NCBI GenBank assembly: GCA_001939145.1
Contig: LSRX01001204.1
Span: forward strand, 119,324-183,323
Reading direction: 5' to 3'
DNA length: 64,000 nucleotides
From: Symbiodinium microadriaticum
Lineage: Eukaryota; Sar; Dinophyceae; Suessiales; Symbiodiniaceae
Shown here: positions 46,929 to 57,656 of the stretch, piece after piece
Numbering within the stretch: the stretch's first letter is position 1
Layout of the letters: each line of letters starts with the position of its first letter
The notes under the pieces: generated by a model
The model's input: only the letters and a program-made list of their open reading frames with translations
What the model was told of the DNA's origin: nothing
The model's database searches: none
Translations under genes and position numbers: made by a program

Positions 46929-47801
46929 GTGCGTGTCTTCTCGACTACAGCCATAGCCCCTAACCGGCAACGAGACAAGCTGCTTGGAAAGCATTCTCGG
47001 TATGTGCCGCAGGTGTTCTTGCAGCCGCACGACATGCTAAGCCGGCATGACAATCTTGCTCAAAGGTCACGGGTAGAGAACAGCTTGGGTCTGGCAGAGT
47101 TTGGAGATGCTTGGACAGAATTTTACAGTACGAGTTCTGGTCTGCCGATTGGAAGGGGCTATGACCGGGTGGTTTATGGCGATCATGGCCCTTACGTTGA
47201 GTTTTCAGCGCATCAGCTTTGCTGGTCAACTTTCCCGGCTTTTGTTGAGAAGCCTGAAATGAGCTTCTTTGATGAGTACTACACCGCAGATGGATCGACT
47301 ATGCTTTATGCGCAGAAGCGGACAGTCGTCAACAAGCCAAACCCTCCCAATGGACCTTGGTCTGCGCAGAACAACAGACCAGAAGGATATGCGAACTACT
47401 TAATCGGCAAGTTCTACTTGGCCTGTGAGCCTGACGTCATCACGGTGAATCGGCCAAGCACTAAGCCCAAACGCAAGAAGGGCAAAGGAGCTCAAGGAGC
47501 TCAAGGAGCACCAGAGGTCGAAGCCGAAGCGACCGAGACCTGGTCGGACGATGTCCTGTGGCACCAAGAAGACTGGCATTGGCAAAAAGAAGACTGGCAC
47601 TGGAGCCCCGAAGAACCCCCCTGGACCGAAGATTGGTGCCACAGCGTCGAGCAGGCTTGGCAGTACCCCCAGGAAGACACTGCAGTCTCTCCGAACGACT
47701 TTGCTTATGGCCCTTATGCCTTCACTGAAGGGAGCACCAGCACTTCTGCAACTTGGAGCCCAATCGTGCAAGAAAAGAAAGGTCCTAATTGCCGGCACTG
47801 A
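46929..47801 (+). CDS. Conserved unknown protein with Trp-rich acidic tail
   Basis: An open frame of 290 codons ending at TGA 47799. The first in-frame ATG is at 47034, but protein-like sequence extends upstream, so 46929 is probably inside an exon. The core reads GRGYDRVVYGDHGPYVEFSA, then YYDE-like FFDEYYTADGSTMLYAQKR, then GPWSAQNNRPEGYANYLIG. I recall very similar predicted proteins in Symbiodiniaceae, but they have no assigned function. After a basic patch (KPKRKKGKG) the tail repeats Trp with acidic residues (EDWHWQKEDWHWSPEEPPW) and ends in a Ser/Thr-rich stretch. The basic patch may be a nuclear localisation signal. No membrane segment or signal peptide is evident. Confidence 0.75.
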   Translation: MRVFSTTAIAPNRQRDKLLGKHSRYVPQVFLQPHDMLSRHDNLAQRSRVENSLGLAEFGDAWTEFYSTSSGLPIGRGYDRVVYGDHGPYVEFSAHQLCWSTFPAFVEKPEMSFFDEYYTADGSTMLYAQKRTVVNKPNPPNGPWSAQNNRPEGYANYLIGKFYLACEPDVITVNRPSTKPKRKKGKGAQGAQGAPEVEAEATETWSDDVLWHQEDWHWQKEDWHWSPEEPPWTEDWCHSVEQAWQYPQEDTAVSPNDFAYGPYAFTEGSTSTSATWSPIVQEKKGPNCRH

Positions 47802-47805
47802 TTGA

Positions 47806-48120
47806 TTGGTTCTACAGTCCCTAAACCTTGAAGGACTCGCCGCTGCTTCAAGAGGTAGAGTAGGGCTTAGAAGCTCGTGGAAGCTTGTGGAACTGCCGAA
47901 CGATTCACCAGGCCAGGCGCGTCTGGGCGCAGAGCGCACTGTTTTCTGTTCGCCTGTCTTGCGGCAGGTCTCAGCCGTAGAAGCCATGTCGCTCATGAAG
48001 CGTGGCGGGCGCGCCTCGGGTTCGTTTGATGCAATGCTAGCGCTCGAAGCTTGGTTCAGGTTTTTGTTCCTCCTGATTTTGCTGATCGTGATCACCGTCG
48101 CCGCGACGACGACGAAGTGA
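47806..48120 (+). CDS. Possible small tail-anchored protein
   Basis: The open frame contains ATG 47986, which gives 44 residues ending in a hydrophobic stretch (WFRFLFLLILLIVITVAAT) close to the stop. This is what a C-terminal membrane anchor looks like. There is no homology evidence and the sequence immediately upstream is not clearly coding, so this could be chance. Confidence 0.25.
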   Translation: MVLQSLNLEGLAAASRGRVGLRSSWKLVELPNDSPGQARLGAERTVFCSPVLRQVSAVEAMSLMKRGGRASGSFDAMLALEAWFRFLFLLILLIVITVAATTTK

Positions 48121-48356
48121 CCACAACTCCGCACATAGTCTAATTGTCCGGCGGGGAGCGCAGCTGAAATGTGTAGACACGCCAAAGAAGCGCTGCCACC
48201 GCTTCCAATGCGGGGAGGACTATGCTTGCTGATGAGTTTGGACGACCCGCTAGGTACTGGACCCACTGGCTTTCCATCACAGTCATGGTGGGTGCGATGC
48301 TCGTTGTGGACGTCATGTTCTTGGATGACAGGACGAAAAGCCTTTTTGAACACTGC

Positions 48357-49487
48357 TTACTTGCTCTGGTGTGTATCCTGTATCCTGAGTTCATTTGAGC
48401 AAGTGTCTTGCGTGACAGTTCGTTCGTGTTCGATCCCTTCCTGGATGTTCAGAAGATGTGAGAAGACCGCCATTGTCTGATGCAGTAGCACAAGCTTGCT
48501 TGCAGCATGTTTGTCAGGAAGACCAAGAGACAACCTTAAGAAGGATCTAGACTTGCTACGTGCCGACTGGATCAGCCACAGGGCGTTTGCACTCGCGAGC
48601 ACTGCTGCTCCTGTGCCGGGCAAGACAGTGTGTAGGATGGAGATTCCAATCGCCTGCCGGAGTTGAGCAAGTGCCAAGCCCAGCACTTGCTTCAGGCTTG
48701 AGTTCCCGGCTGCTTTAAGCGATCCTGGTGGTTGTGGTAGCTGTGTACAAAGAACGGAAACGGTCAGTAGGGTGGGAGCTGACTGGAAGGACCCGCAAAA
48801 CGCCTGTGTGCGCGAGTAGGAATGGCTTGCAAGACTCAGCCGAAGCACAGATTCATGACTCGGCAGCGGGATCCCCTCCCTCAGGCTGTAACTGGAACAT
48901 CGCCCAGCAGGAGCTGTAGCCAGCGTCACCAGCAAATACCAACAAGAAGTTTCACACTTCTCTGGCATCATGGCACCAGCAGATGACGTTCGTTCGTCTA
49001 GCCTTTCTGGCGCCAACTTCAAGAGCAAATCCGCGTCGCTTTTAATGTAAAGCTTGTAGGGAGAAGGTGCCCATCGTGGAGTCAACACCATATACAGAGC
49101 CGCCATCTTCGTGTGCCTCGGGCGAAGACAGCAGCTTAGCTTCTTAGATAGTCTCAGTCGAGAACTGCAGCACCTTCCAGATGCCATGTGCGATGTCCTC
49201 GGGCCGCCCTCCTTCGTGTGCCCTTTCCAGCGATACCATGTGTACAGGCCCCGTTTGGAGAGCACTTGTAGGTAAGATGACAGAAGTGTGTCAGACGGAT
49301 TTGCACACGCAGGAGCAGGAATGCCGTTTTCGTTTTCGGTATTGACAAGGCACGCGCTAAGACATGCAGCGTGTGGATGGGAAAGGAAGTTTCTTCTGAA
49401 GAGTTTATCTGGACAGCATGCAACATTGCCCGGGGCTTGGCCATATTGGACCAGCCAAATTCCAGGGACAACGGTCGGATAAAGCAT
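48357..49487 (-). CDS. Long minus-strand ORF of unknown function
   Basis: The minus strand is open for 419 codons (49616 down to 48357); the first ATG in frame is at 49487, giving about 376 residues. The + strand has no long frame opposite, so it is not an antisense shadow. The most protein-like part is near the C-terminus (SLKQVLGLALAQLRQAIGIS, then SARSKSRSFLRLSLGLPDKH). A pyrimidine-rich acceptor-like site (GTTTCCGTTCTTTGTACACAG) precedes this segment, so the real gene may begin an exon there and the ORF may span introns. I recognise no family. If real, it is the only gene I see transcribed from this strand. Confidence 0.4.
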   Translation of the reverse strand: MLYPTVVPGIWLVQYGQAPGNVACCPDKLFRRNFLSHPHAACLSACLVNTENENGIPAPACANPSDTLLSSYLQVLSKRGLYTWYRWKGHTKEGGPRTSHMASGRCCSSRLRLSKKLSCCLRPRHTKMAALYMVLTPRWAPSPYKLYIKSDADLLLKLAPERLDERTSSAGAMMPEKCETSCWYLLVTLATAPAGRCSSYSLREGIPLPSHESVLRLSLASHSYSRTQAFCGSFQSAPTLLTVSVLCTQLPQPPGSLKAAGNSSLKQVLGLALAQLRQAIGISILHTVLPGTGAAVLASANALWLIQSARSKSRSFLRLSLGLPDKHAASKLVLLHQTMAVFSHLLNIQEGIEHERTVTQDTCSNELRIQDTHQSK

Positions 49488-49549
49488 AGTGTCACCCCAG
49501 CAATGACAGTTCCTAACGTTGCCCTCGCACGTTTTCAATGTCCCGTGAG

Positions 49550-50312
49550 ATGCACAAGGTAAACAAAAACCTGCCCTTCCCTGGAAACTCCTCCTGGTGG
49601 GACCGCACCTATTCACTTACCCACGTGCACTTACCAATGCACTTCCACATCACGCGACTTCTTGAGCAGGGGTGGCGCACAAAGCGAGTCAACGGACGCT
49701 GGCTGCTGTTTATGTTGCAGTCTGACAAAAATTGATTCGGCTTGCTGTGGTCGGACCACCAGACCGCAGATTACGGAGCTGCATGGCAGACTGTTGGCTC
49801 AAAGCTAGCCCAGTTTGCTGCGTGTGACATCTGTGGAGTTGAGGCACGTCTTGAGGCCGTAAGCAACGGCCCCAACGTTTTGATTCAAGCTCAGTGCCAG
49901 CGACAACCTCATCGACGTTGCACCCCAGAGTTGTTTGCACTCCGACGTCGTTGCAGCGCACCTTTGGGAGTCTTATGAGCAGGTTCGAAAGGAGTACAGC
50001 TGCTTGGAGATCCCAAAGCAGGAGGCGCGTGAAGTGTCGTCATGTCACCATGCGCTGTGCAATTCAGAGGATTCCCACCCGACACTGGAGCTTCGAGGAG
50101 GCCGGGGCCTGCGAGGGAGAGCCACTCTGGCGCCCGCAATGCCGCAATGCCAGTGGACAGGAGAAGAGCGCCATGAACTTGCAGGTCTGGATGCGCGGCT
50201 TCGAGATATGAGGCAGAAGTGCGTGTTCAAAGAGGGTTCTATGCCACAGCCAGAATTCGGACGATTCGGAAGCCGGGAGCAGCATGCTGCACTGTTTGGG
50301 CGAGCCTCGTAG
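49550..50312 (+). CDS. Exon candidates of unknown function
   Basis: Three adjoining + strand frames look coding: about 49555-49735 (SSWWDRTYSLTHVHLP, then WRTKRVNGRWLLFML), about 49742-49920 (ADYGAAWQTVGSKLAQFAAC, then DICGVEARLEAV), and about 49935-50060 (SDVVAAHLWESYEQVRKEYS). They could be successive exons of one gene. No domain is recognised and phases were not checked. Confidence 0.3.
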
Positions 50313-50810
50313 ACATGACGAGAATACTGCCGACATGTAAAAGGCACGGGGGGTTTTGCCTGTCAGACAGGAAACCGTCGACACCCTGCATAGTTTGTAC
50401 ATGGAAAGCAGCTTCAAGCCGATGCATAGCATTGCATTGCAGGCGCGAGCACGGACTGGAAGAGGCAGAGTACACATGATGCGTTGTTTGCAGTGCTGTT
50501 TGTGTACAGGTGTTTCTGCCAGCAGCCTGTGCTTTACCATGCTTTGCTGGAGGTCGCCTTAAAGGCATCTGGGCTGGTTGGATTTATCAGGTTTCTTTGC
50601 GGGCCTGCGCCTCTGCCTCTGCGAGCGCCTACTGGCCATGGATGCATACGCGCTGCATTGTCAGAGGCACTACCTCATACTGATCAAGACGCACAAGAAG
50701 GAGAGCTCACTGTCGTCCTCCCTCCATGCCTGAAAGCATGCCCGGTGATTTCGCCGCCGCACCAGCTCTTGCTGCAGGTTGGAAAAATCGGCTGCCTTCT
50801 GAGTTGTTCT

Positions 50811-50841
50811 TCTCTCTCTCTCTCTATATATATATATATGC
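50811..50841. repeat. TC then TA microsatellite
   Basis: (TC)n immediately followed by (TA)n, ending in TATATGCCC. Confidence 0.95.
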
Positions 50842-50874
50842 CCTAATATATGCAATTGCTCGGAGCCGATGCCA

Positions 50875-51105
50875 CGGCAGCAACAGCAGCAGCAGGAACA
50901 GCGACAAGCAGAGTACGTTGGTACAGGAAGTGACAGCGAAACAGGTTCATGCAACTCGCTACGAAGTGGAGGAGCGGCGGTGGCTGCTGGAGCGCAGTCC
51001 AGCCGATTCCATGCAAGGCTCCAGGTTGCACCGCCCAGCCTTCCACTCTAAGTGTTCTCGGGAACAGTAGCAGCAGCCCCAGCAGCACCAGCAGCAGCGG
51101 GGGAA
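50875..51105. repeat. CAG-rich stretches
   Basis: Interrupted CAG runs at about 50877-50905 and 51064-51098 give poly-Gln, poly-Ser or poly-Ala peptides depending on frame. No supporting gene structure was found around them. Confidence 0.85.
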
Positions 51106-51567
51106 GTAAAGCGATTGTTCCTGCATCTTAAGTAACTACTTGTTATGTTCCCTCAGGTCATCATCACGTCCTTTCGATTGAGTCGACAGCCTTAGTGCCA
51201 CTCTTCGGAGACGCGAACAAAAGGCACGATGTAACAGCCGCACAGGGTTGGTCTTGTTGCTGAACTTTTACTTTTGTTAGTTAGGGAGGAGAAGAACTTC
51301 AAGGACCAGCTGAACAACCTCAACCTCTCCAAGGAGTGGGGCTGCACTTCCGCTTGGCTTGTGCTGTGGTATCACCTTGAGTGCTGCGCCAGCTTAGCAT
51401 CCAGTAGACGGAAGAGCCACATGGTACGGACCAGTTAGACTTCGTTGGGGTAGTGAGGCCCGACGTAGTTGTGGTACACCACGTATGATTTGTAACCTAA
51501 AAGCGAGTGAGAAAAATGCAACGCTTCGTGCCTTTGCACATCGAAGGGATGTGGCCATGGCCAGGCA

Positions 51568-52777
51568 GTGCTGGCGCAAAGTTCCGACATCCGAGCTTCC
51601 GGCGTGATGTCACACCAGTCTTTCTGCGCTTTCGTAAAGGCAAGTGCATATTATTCGCCCGCTGCGCAACCATACAGAAATCCGCGGCCTCAATCTGCTA
51701 ACGTTTCTTTGCCTTCACCGACGCCGCCGGCTACACGCTTATATGCTGGCACAGGACCGTTGCCCATAGAGGGAGATGTTCTGGTCCCTCCAAAGCCTCA
51801 AAGGAATCTCGCTGCAAATTACGCAGCAACTGCCGCAACAGCAACGACCCTTTCGGAGACTCCGAGACTGGACAGGGAAGCCACGCAGGCCACGCACAAG
51901 CAGGTTTCGCGTCCCTGGCGGGAGACACCGCCGAAGGCCCTGAATTCGAACTCGGGATGGAAGAGTGTGAAGGGTGCTTTGCTGGCGTTGCAGAAGGACA
52001 AGATTTCGGATCTCGTGAAGCAGCGGTCCCAGGTCACCCGACAGGTGCGAGATCGAATTCAAGCCTTTGACAAGCGAGTGGCTATTCTGTCGAGTGGCGG
52101 CAGAAAAGTTGCTGCCAACGAGTCTGCGGAGAATAATTCAGCCGGAGATGCAGGCCATAAGAGTGAGAGTGGCCAGAGGAGGGTCAGTCAAGAGAGATCG
52201 AGCCCTGGGCAGTGTGAGGTGACTTCGGCAGGTCCTGGGCTGCATGTGAGGAAGGTGAGTTTTTTAGGGCGTTTTGGGGTCAAACTCTTTGGTTGCACAG
52301 TCCGACACCAGTCAGATCCAGTCAGGTTGGAGTCCAGATGGTTTGCAGACGACGAAAACGAGGCCTTGGTCTTGGGCCTGGGGCTTCAGTGTTCCTTGTA
52401 ATCTTTAGCTCTTTGCCAGGCTGATGAGTTGGAAGGAATTCCCGGGATGCCCTTCAAGGCTCCGTCTCTGCTTCAGCACCGCAGCCGAGAAATGAATGTT
52501 GGTAATGCTGGTAGCCTTTCATACTTGGAGAAAGCACCCTCACTCGGGCATTGGTGGGGGAAGCTGGCAGGATGTGTACCTGGGTAGAGTATTAGTATTT
52601 CTGGCTAGGAAGACTTTCCCAGGCTGTGTTTTCTCAGAGCATTCGCTGAACGGTTGACTGTTGAAGAGCGTTCTTGCAACACTTCCCGTTGGACCTGACA
52701 CCCGGCTTCTGTGCTTTATGCTTTAAATACTTCAGGGTGTCTAGACGCACTTTCATGTCAAATGCGTTCCAACACAG
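51568..52777 (+). CDS. Unrecognised multi-exon gene, first exons
   Basis: An open frame runs from upstream of 51620 to 52254, where AGGAAG|GTGAGT is a canonical donor. The next exon, 52420-52501, follows CTCTTTGCCAG, continues in phase (ADELEGIPGMPFKAPSLLQH) and ends at a GTAATG donor. A 42-nt exon at 52736-52777 after a pyrimidine tract also keeps phase (phase 1 to 1). The first exon is Pro/Ser/Thr-rich (PYRNPRPQSANVSLPSPTPP), then has a helical basic stretch (KISDLVKQRSQVTRQVRDRI), then a polar linker. No family is recognised; a disordered scaffold or cytoskeletal protein is a guess. The start codon is undetermined. Confidence 0.6.
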
Positions 52778-53385
52778 GTTGAGCGTGCGCGCACATCTGC
52801 CTGGCAAAGCGTGCGATGCGTCCACACTTGTAGAAGTAGAGCTTGGTGTAGGTGGGTTTGGTGAGGCGCAACGTCATACACAAGTCGACATCCGTGTCAA
52901 TTCTTGGCACTTGGCATCCGGTAAACAGCGGCATTTCGCATACTCGTATTTGGCGAATGCAAAATCCGCTGAATTTTCAGACACGCAGGTGACCGGATGG
53001 TCGTCTCAGCGAGGAAACTTCCCTGCGTTCAATCTGCTTGGGACATCCAGCTGCTGGCAAAGTGAGATTGGAAAGTCAGAAGCTCGGTTTTCGGCGCAGC
53101 ATCTGTGGAGCTTGTGTCCGTCTTACAAGAACCACCATCGCAGTCTCGGTGAAAAGAAACTGCCCCCAGGACGAAGGACCAGCATCTAAGCTTCGAAGTG
53201 GAAGACATCCCTGCAGCTGTTCAGCATACTGCTCCACATGATTCAGCAACAATCAAGGCTTCTTGTCGCCGGTTCTGAGCTGCTTATTGCAGCACGGAGG
53301 GCACTGTGCATTGCACCGTCGCAATGACATCCCGTCACGGAAGATGTGTCACGGCCCGGTGAACTTAGGCACCGGTTGTCGCCAT

Positions 53386-54763
53386 ACAGATGGAGGTTGT
53401 CACCAAGGCGGATGGCATTGCATTTGTGTTGCACCCCTTGTGAGCGCATGCGCACACCGCTGCACTTCCTTGCGCGACTTCGATGTGAAAGGAAGTGACG
53501 CCAAAGAGGTGCAGGATGATGCTTCCTGCTTGCAATTCTCGTCTTTGCTTCGTTCCACTGCCGATCCGGCAGTCAGGTTCTCCACGAATTCAGCGACTGG
53601 TCCCTGGCAAACTGCATGGACGTTTACTGTGCCGTGCTTATCGCAGAGCGAGCAGTTGTGAACCTTTGGGCTGAGACTGATGATAGTGTGTATGGAGTAT
53701 GGAGGTGCCAGAGAATGTGGCTGAGAAAGGCTCGACGATTTTCTACAAGGCGAAGGAGGACCAGTGGCTCTCTCGGTCAGCTGGATGCGTGAGTCGCTAG
53801 CCGCTAGCCGCTAGACATTGTTGCCTTAGTACAAAAATCAGGGGTGCCCAGGCCCTGCAACATGCTAGCATGTGCTAGCCCCACATGGGAGAGCATGTAT
53901 CAGCGAGTTGCTTTTGCCCGCCCGACTGCCACGTGTTTCGTGTACATTGTTTGCTCTGGTCTTGATTGCATGCTTGGCCCAGATGCTGACAAAGCAGCGT
54001 GGCTACGCAAAATCAGCGCAGCGTGGGAACGCAAGTCGACCTTCCTCACACCATACCCCCAGGACATGAAAGAGAATGCCGAGTCTGCACCATGGTGGCG
54101 CCTCGTGATCCTTGACAACTATGGCTCGCAGGCGAATAGCACTGACACTAGAGCCACAGCATCTGAAACAGTCCACCCAATGTGCCATTCGTCGCTCAAC
54201 CTCCGGTGCAACTTCGTCTTTTTTGTTGAAGAGGCTTGCGTGGCCATTGCGGCACCCCTAAAGTTGCTGGTCTCGGCAAGAGGCCGGGCTCAGAGTGCGG
54301 GGACCCCCTGTAGACTGGACATACACTAGGGAATAGTAGGGGTAACGGGTAACCTTGCTCGTTGCATGTTGAAGGCTTGTTTGAGTCCATGTTCCATTGT
54401 GCTCAGACCTTTCTTTTTGTTTATCGGGTCGGGCGGCATGGTCGGCCATTTTCCTTCGGGAGGATTCTGCATTGCTTTGAGACATGCCCTCATCGTGAAC
54501 AGAGATGGTTAGCGCTCGGAAACATTTCCACGGAATGCGTCGGAAGGGCACAGCACCGTCTTGCGATGTTTTGGAGCTTCACGCCAGCGCCCTGTCGCTG
54601 GGCAGGCGAGCACATGCGAATGAAGCAAATCAAGCGGAACACTATCACTTTTCTGGAAGACTCCTTCTTCGTTGCTTGCCCGAAACTTCAATGTGAGTAT
54701 GCTGTTCGTGGCATGTGCGATGCCGCAGCAAAGCCTTTTGGGCAAAGGCGCAGAAACACCTGA
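53386..54763 (+). CDS. Further exon candidates on the same strand
   Basis: Several pieces have good borders. 53386-53439 follows GCCATACAG, encodes VVTKADGIAFVLHP and ends at GTGAGC. About 53699-53788 encodes STIFYKAKEDQWLSRSAGC and ends at GTGAGT. From about 53982, after CTTGGCCCAG, comes ADKAAWLRKISAAWERKS, which resembles the C-terminal helix of a PH domain. About 54540-54690 encodes MRMKQIKRNTITFLEDSFF. They may be the 3' part of the gene starting at 51.6 kb or a second gene. The ADGIAFVLH motif recalls legume-type lectins, but the rest of that fold is not visible. Confidence 0.4.
53796..53815. repeat. CCGCTAG short tandem repeat
   Basis: Three copies of the 7-bp unit GCTAGCC/GCTAGAC just after a splice donor. 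Confidence 0.8.
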
Positions 54764-55845
54764 TGAGCAACTTGACAGCGGAGGAGCGATTTGATAGGCG
54801 GCAGCTCGGAACGTAAATTTTCAATTGATTGCATCTCGTGGGCTGCATCTTCGCTTTTCTGGTCCTTGCGTTTGCTATCTTTCGTGGGTGCACTTGAGAG
54901 AGCCTTGGTGTCTCCAAGACTTATATGGCTGGTTGTCCAAATCTAGGGGGACAGTAGATGATTCAGCAACTGGCCCTTGATTCAGCAACTGCGCTTCAGA
55001 AACCATGGCCGCTTCAGTAACTGCGCTTCAGAAACCATGCCCGCTTCAGTAACTGCACTTCAGCAACTCCGCGATTCAGCAACTGCGCTTCAGCAACCAC
55101 CGCGGTATACCGCGGTTCAACAACGGCCCTTCAGCAACTGCCACGGCGGTTCAGCAACTGCGCTTCAGCAACTGCCGCGATTCAGCAACTACAGTAGCAA
55201 CTACCGCGGTTCAACAACTGCGCTTCAGCAACTGCCGCGATTCAGAAACTGGCCCAGCGGTTCAACGACTGCGCTTGAGCAAGTACCCACGGACGCTCAT
55301 GGTCCAGTGCGATTTGGGACCAGAGCATCCATGTCCAAAACCCAATGACGCCCATGGTCTACTGCGATTTGGGAACAGAGCAACCATGTCCAACACCTAA
55401 TTAATGACGTCCGTGGTCTAGTGCGATGTGGGAAAAGAGCATCCATGTCCCAAACCTAATGACGTCCATGGTCTAGGGCGACTCGGGACCAGAGCATCCA
55501 TGTCCAAAACCGAGTGTGGTCTAGTGCGATTTGGGAACAGAGCAACGTCCATGGTCCAGGGCGATTTGGGAACAGAGCGTCCATGTCCAAAACCTAGTGA
55601 CGTCCATGGTCTAGGGCGATTTGGGAACAGAGCATCCATGTCCAAAACCTAATGACGTCCATGGTCTACTGCGATTTGGGAATCAAAAACCTAATGACGT
55701 CCATGGTCTACTGCGATTTGGGAACAGAGCATCCATGCTGAAGCCTTTTCTTCCAGTTCAACCGTTGCCACATCATATTTCAGCGCTCTGGTAGGGCATC
55801 GCAACTTGTATTCTATTGTCGCTTCCCGATGCAAGTACTGCTTCT

Positions 55846-55855
55846 GCTACTGCTG

Positions 55856-55895
<40 letters not shown>

Positions 55896-55900
55896 GACTA
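55846..55900. repeat. CTA trinucleotide run, first copy
   Basis: About 17 CTA units with CTG variants at the start, inside the first satellite super-unit. Confidence 0.97.
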
Positions 55901-57309
55901 CCTTTTTCTGAACCCAAGTGTAGTTTCCGAATGAGTCGGTTGAGTTCCCGAATCAGCCATTCCAATCGCCGAATCAGCCGTTCCAGTTTCTGAATCAGCC
56001 GCTGCAGTTTCTGAATCACGGTTGGTTTCTGAATCATGGCTGGTTTCCGAATCAGCCGTTCCAGTTGTCGAATCAGCCGCTCCAGTTTCTGAATCACGGC
56101 TGGTTTCTGAATCATGGCTGGTTTCTAAATCAGCCGTTCTGGTTACTGAATCAGCCGTTGTGGCTGCCGAATTTCCGCCGACCGTACACCTTCAGAAACC
56201 ATGCCCGCTTCAGTAACTGCGCTTCAGCAACTCCGCGATGCAACAACTGCGCTTCAGCAACCGCCGCGGTTCAACAACGGCGCTTCAGCAACTGCCGCGG
56301 CGGTTCAGCAACTGCGGTTCAGCAACTGCGCTTCAGCAACTGCCGCGATTCAGCAACTGCCGCGGTTCAACAACTGCGCTTCAGCAACTGCCGCGATTCA
56401 GAAACTGGCACAGCGGTTCAACGACTGCGCTTGAGCAAGTACCTAGTGACGCTCATGGTCCAGTGCGATTTGGGACCAGAGCATCCATGTCTAAAACCCA
56501 ATGACGCCCATGGTCTACTGCGATTTGGGAACAGAGCAACCATGTCCAACACCTAATTAATGACGTCCGTGGTCTAGTGCGATGTGGGAACAGAGCATCC
56601 ATGTCCCAAACCTAATGACGTCCATGGTCTAGGGCGACTCGGGACCAGAGCATCCATGTCCAAAGCCGAGTGTGGTCTAGTGCGATTTGGGAACAGAGCA
56701 ACGTCCATGGTCCAGGGCGATTTGGGAACAGAGCGTCCATGTCCCAAACCTAATGACGTCCATGGTCTAGTGCGATGTGGAAACAGAAAATGCATGTCCA
56801 AAACCTAGTGACGTCCATGGCCTGCTGCGATTTGGGAACAGAGCATCCATGTCAAAAACCTAATGACGTCCATGGTCTACTGCGATTTGGGAACAGAGCA
56901 TTCATGACGTCCATGGTCGATGTGGGACCAGAGCATCCAAGTCCAAAACCTAATGACGTCCATGGTCTACTGCGATTTGGGAACAGAGCATTCATGACGT
57001 CCATGGTCGATGTGGGACCAGAGCATCCAAGTCCAAAACCTAATGACGTCCATGGTCTACTGCGATTTGGGAACAGACCAACGTCCATGGTCCAGGGCGA
57101 TTTGGCAACAGAGCATCCATGTCCAAAGCCTAATGACGTCCATGGTCTAGGGCGATTTGGGAACAGAGCATCCATGTCCAAAACCTAATGACGTCCATGG
57201 TCTACTGCGATTTGGGAACAGAGCATCCATGCTGAAGCCAGTTCAACCGTTGCCACATAGTATTTCAGCGCTCTGGTAAGACAGCGCAACTTGTATTCTA
57301 TTGTCGCTT

Positions 57310-57377
<68 letters not shown>

Positions 57378-57378
57378 G
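57310..57378. repeat. CTA trinucleotide run, second copy
   Basis: About 22 CTA units, longer and purer than the first copy, at the equivalent place in the second super-unit. Confidence 0.97.
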
Positions 57379-57656
57379 CGACTACTTTTTTCTGAACCCA
57401 GGTGTAATTTCCGAATGAGTCCGTTGAGTTTCCGAATCAGCCGTTCCAGTTGCCGAATCAGCCGTTCCAGTTTCTGAATCTGCCGCTCCAGTTTCTGAAT
57501 CACGGCTGGTTTCTGAATCATGGCTGGTTTCTGAATCAGCCGTTCTGGTTACTGAATCAGTCGTTCTGGTTGCCGAATTTTCCGCCGACCAAATTAGGGT
57601 CTCTTTTTGGTTAACAGACTGTAGGGTGCCGTATCAAGAGTAGAAATTTGCAGGGT

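Larger units (their letters stand above)
54957..57590. repeat. Nested satellite block, duplicated in tandem
   Basis: Two similar super-units follow each other, about 54957-56170 and 56190-57585. Each has the same order: an array of CAACTGCGCTTCAGCAACTG-like units; an array of a 55-bp unit containing GACGTCCATGGTCTA and GAACAGAGCATCCATGTCC; a unique stretch of 80-90 bp ending CTATTGTCGCTTC; a CTA trinucleotide run; and an array based on CAGCCGTTCCAGTTTCTGAAT. The 55-bp spacing is exact at 56700, 56755, 56810 and 56865. 55 is not a multiple of three, so the open frames through it are not evidence of protein. Confidence 0.95.

Noticed and set aside
47400..48353. 317-codon minus-strand frame
   Set aside because: Largely antisense to the better supported + strand protein at 46929-47801.
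53386..53439. Legume-type lectin gene
   Set aside because: Only the short ADGIAFVLH motif is seen; the preceding strands of the lectin fold are not visible.
55418..57181. Open frames of 74-137 codons in both strands with repeated peptide units
   Set aside because: They come from the 55-bp satellite unit, which is not a multiple of three, so the peptide register changes from unit to unit.
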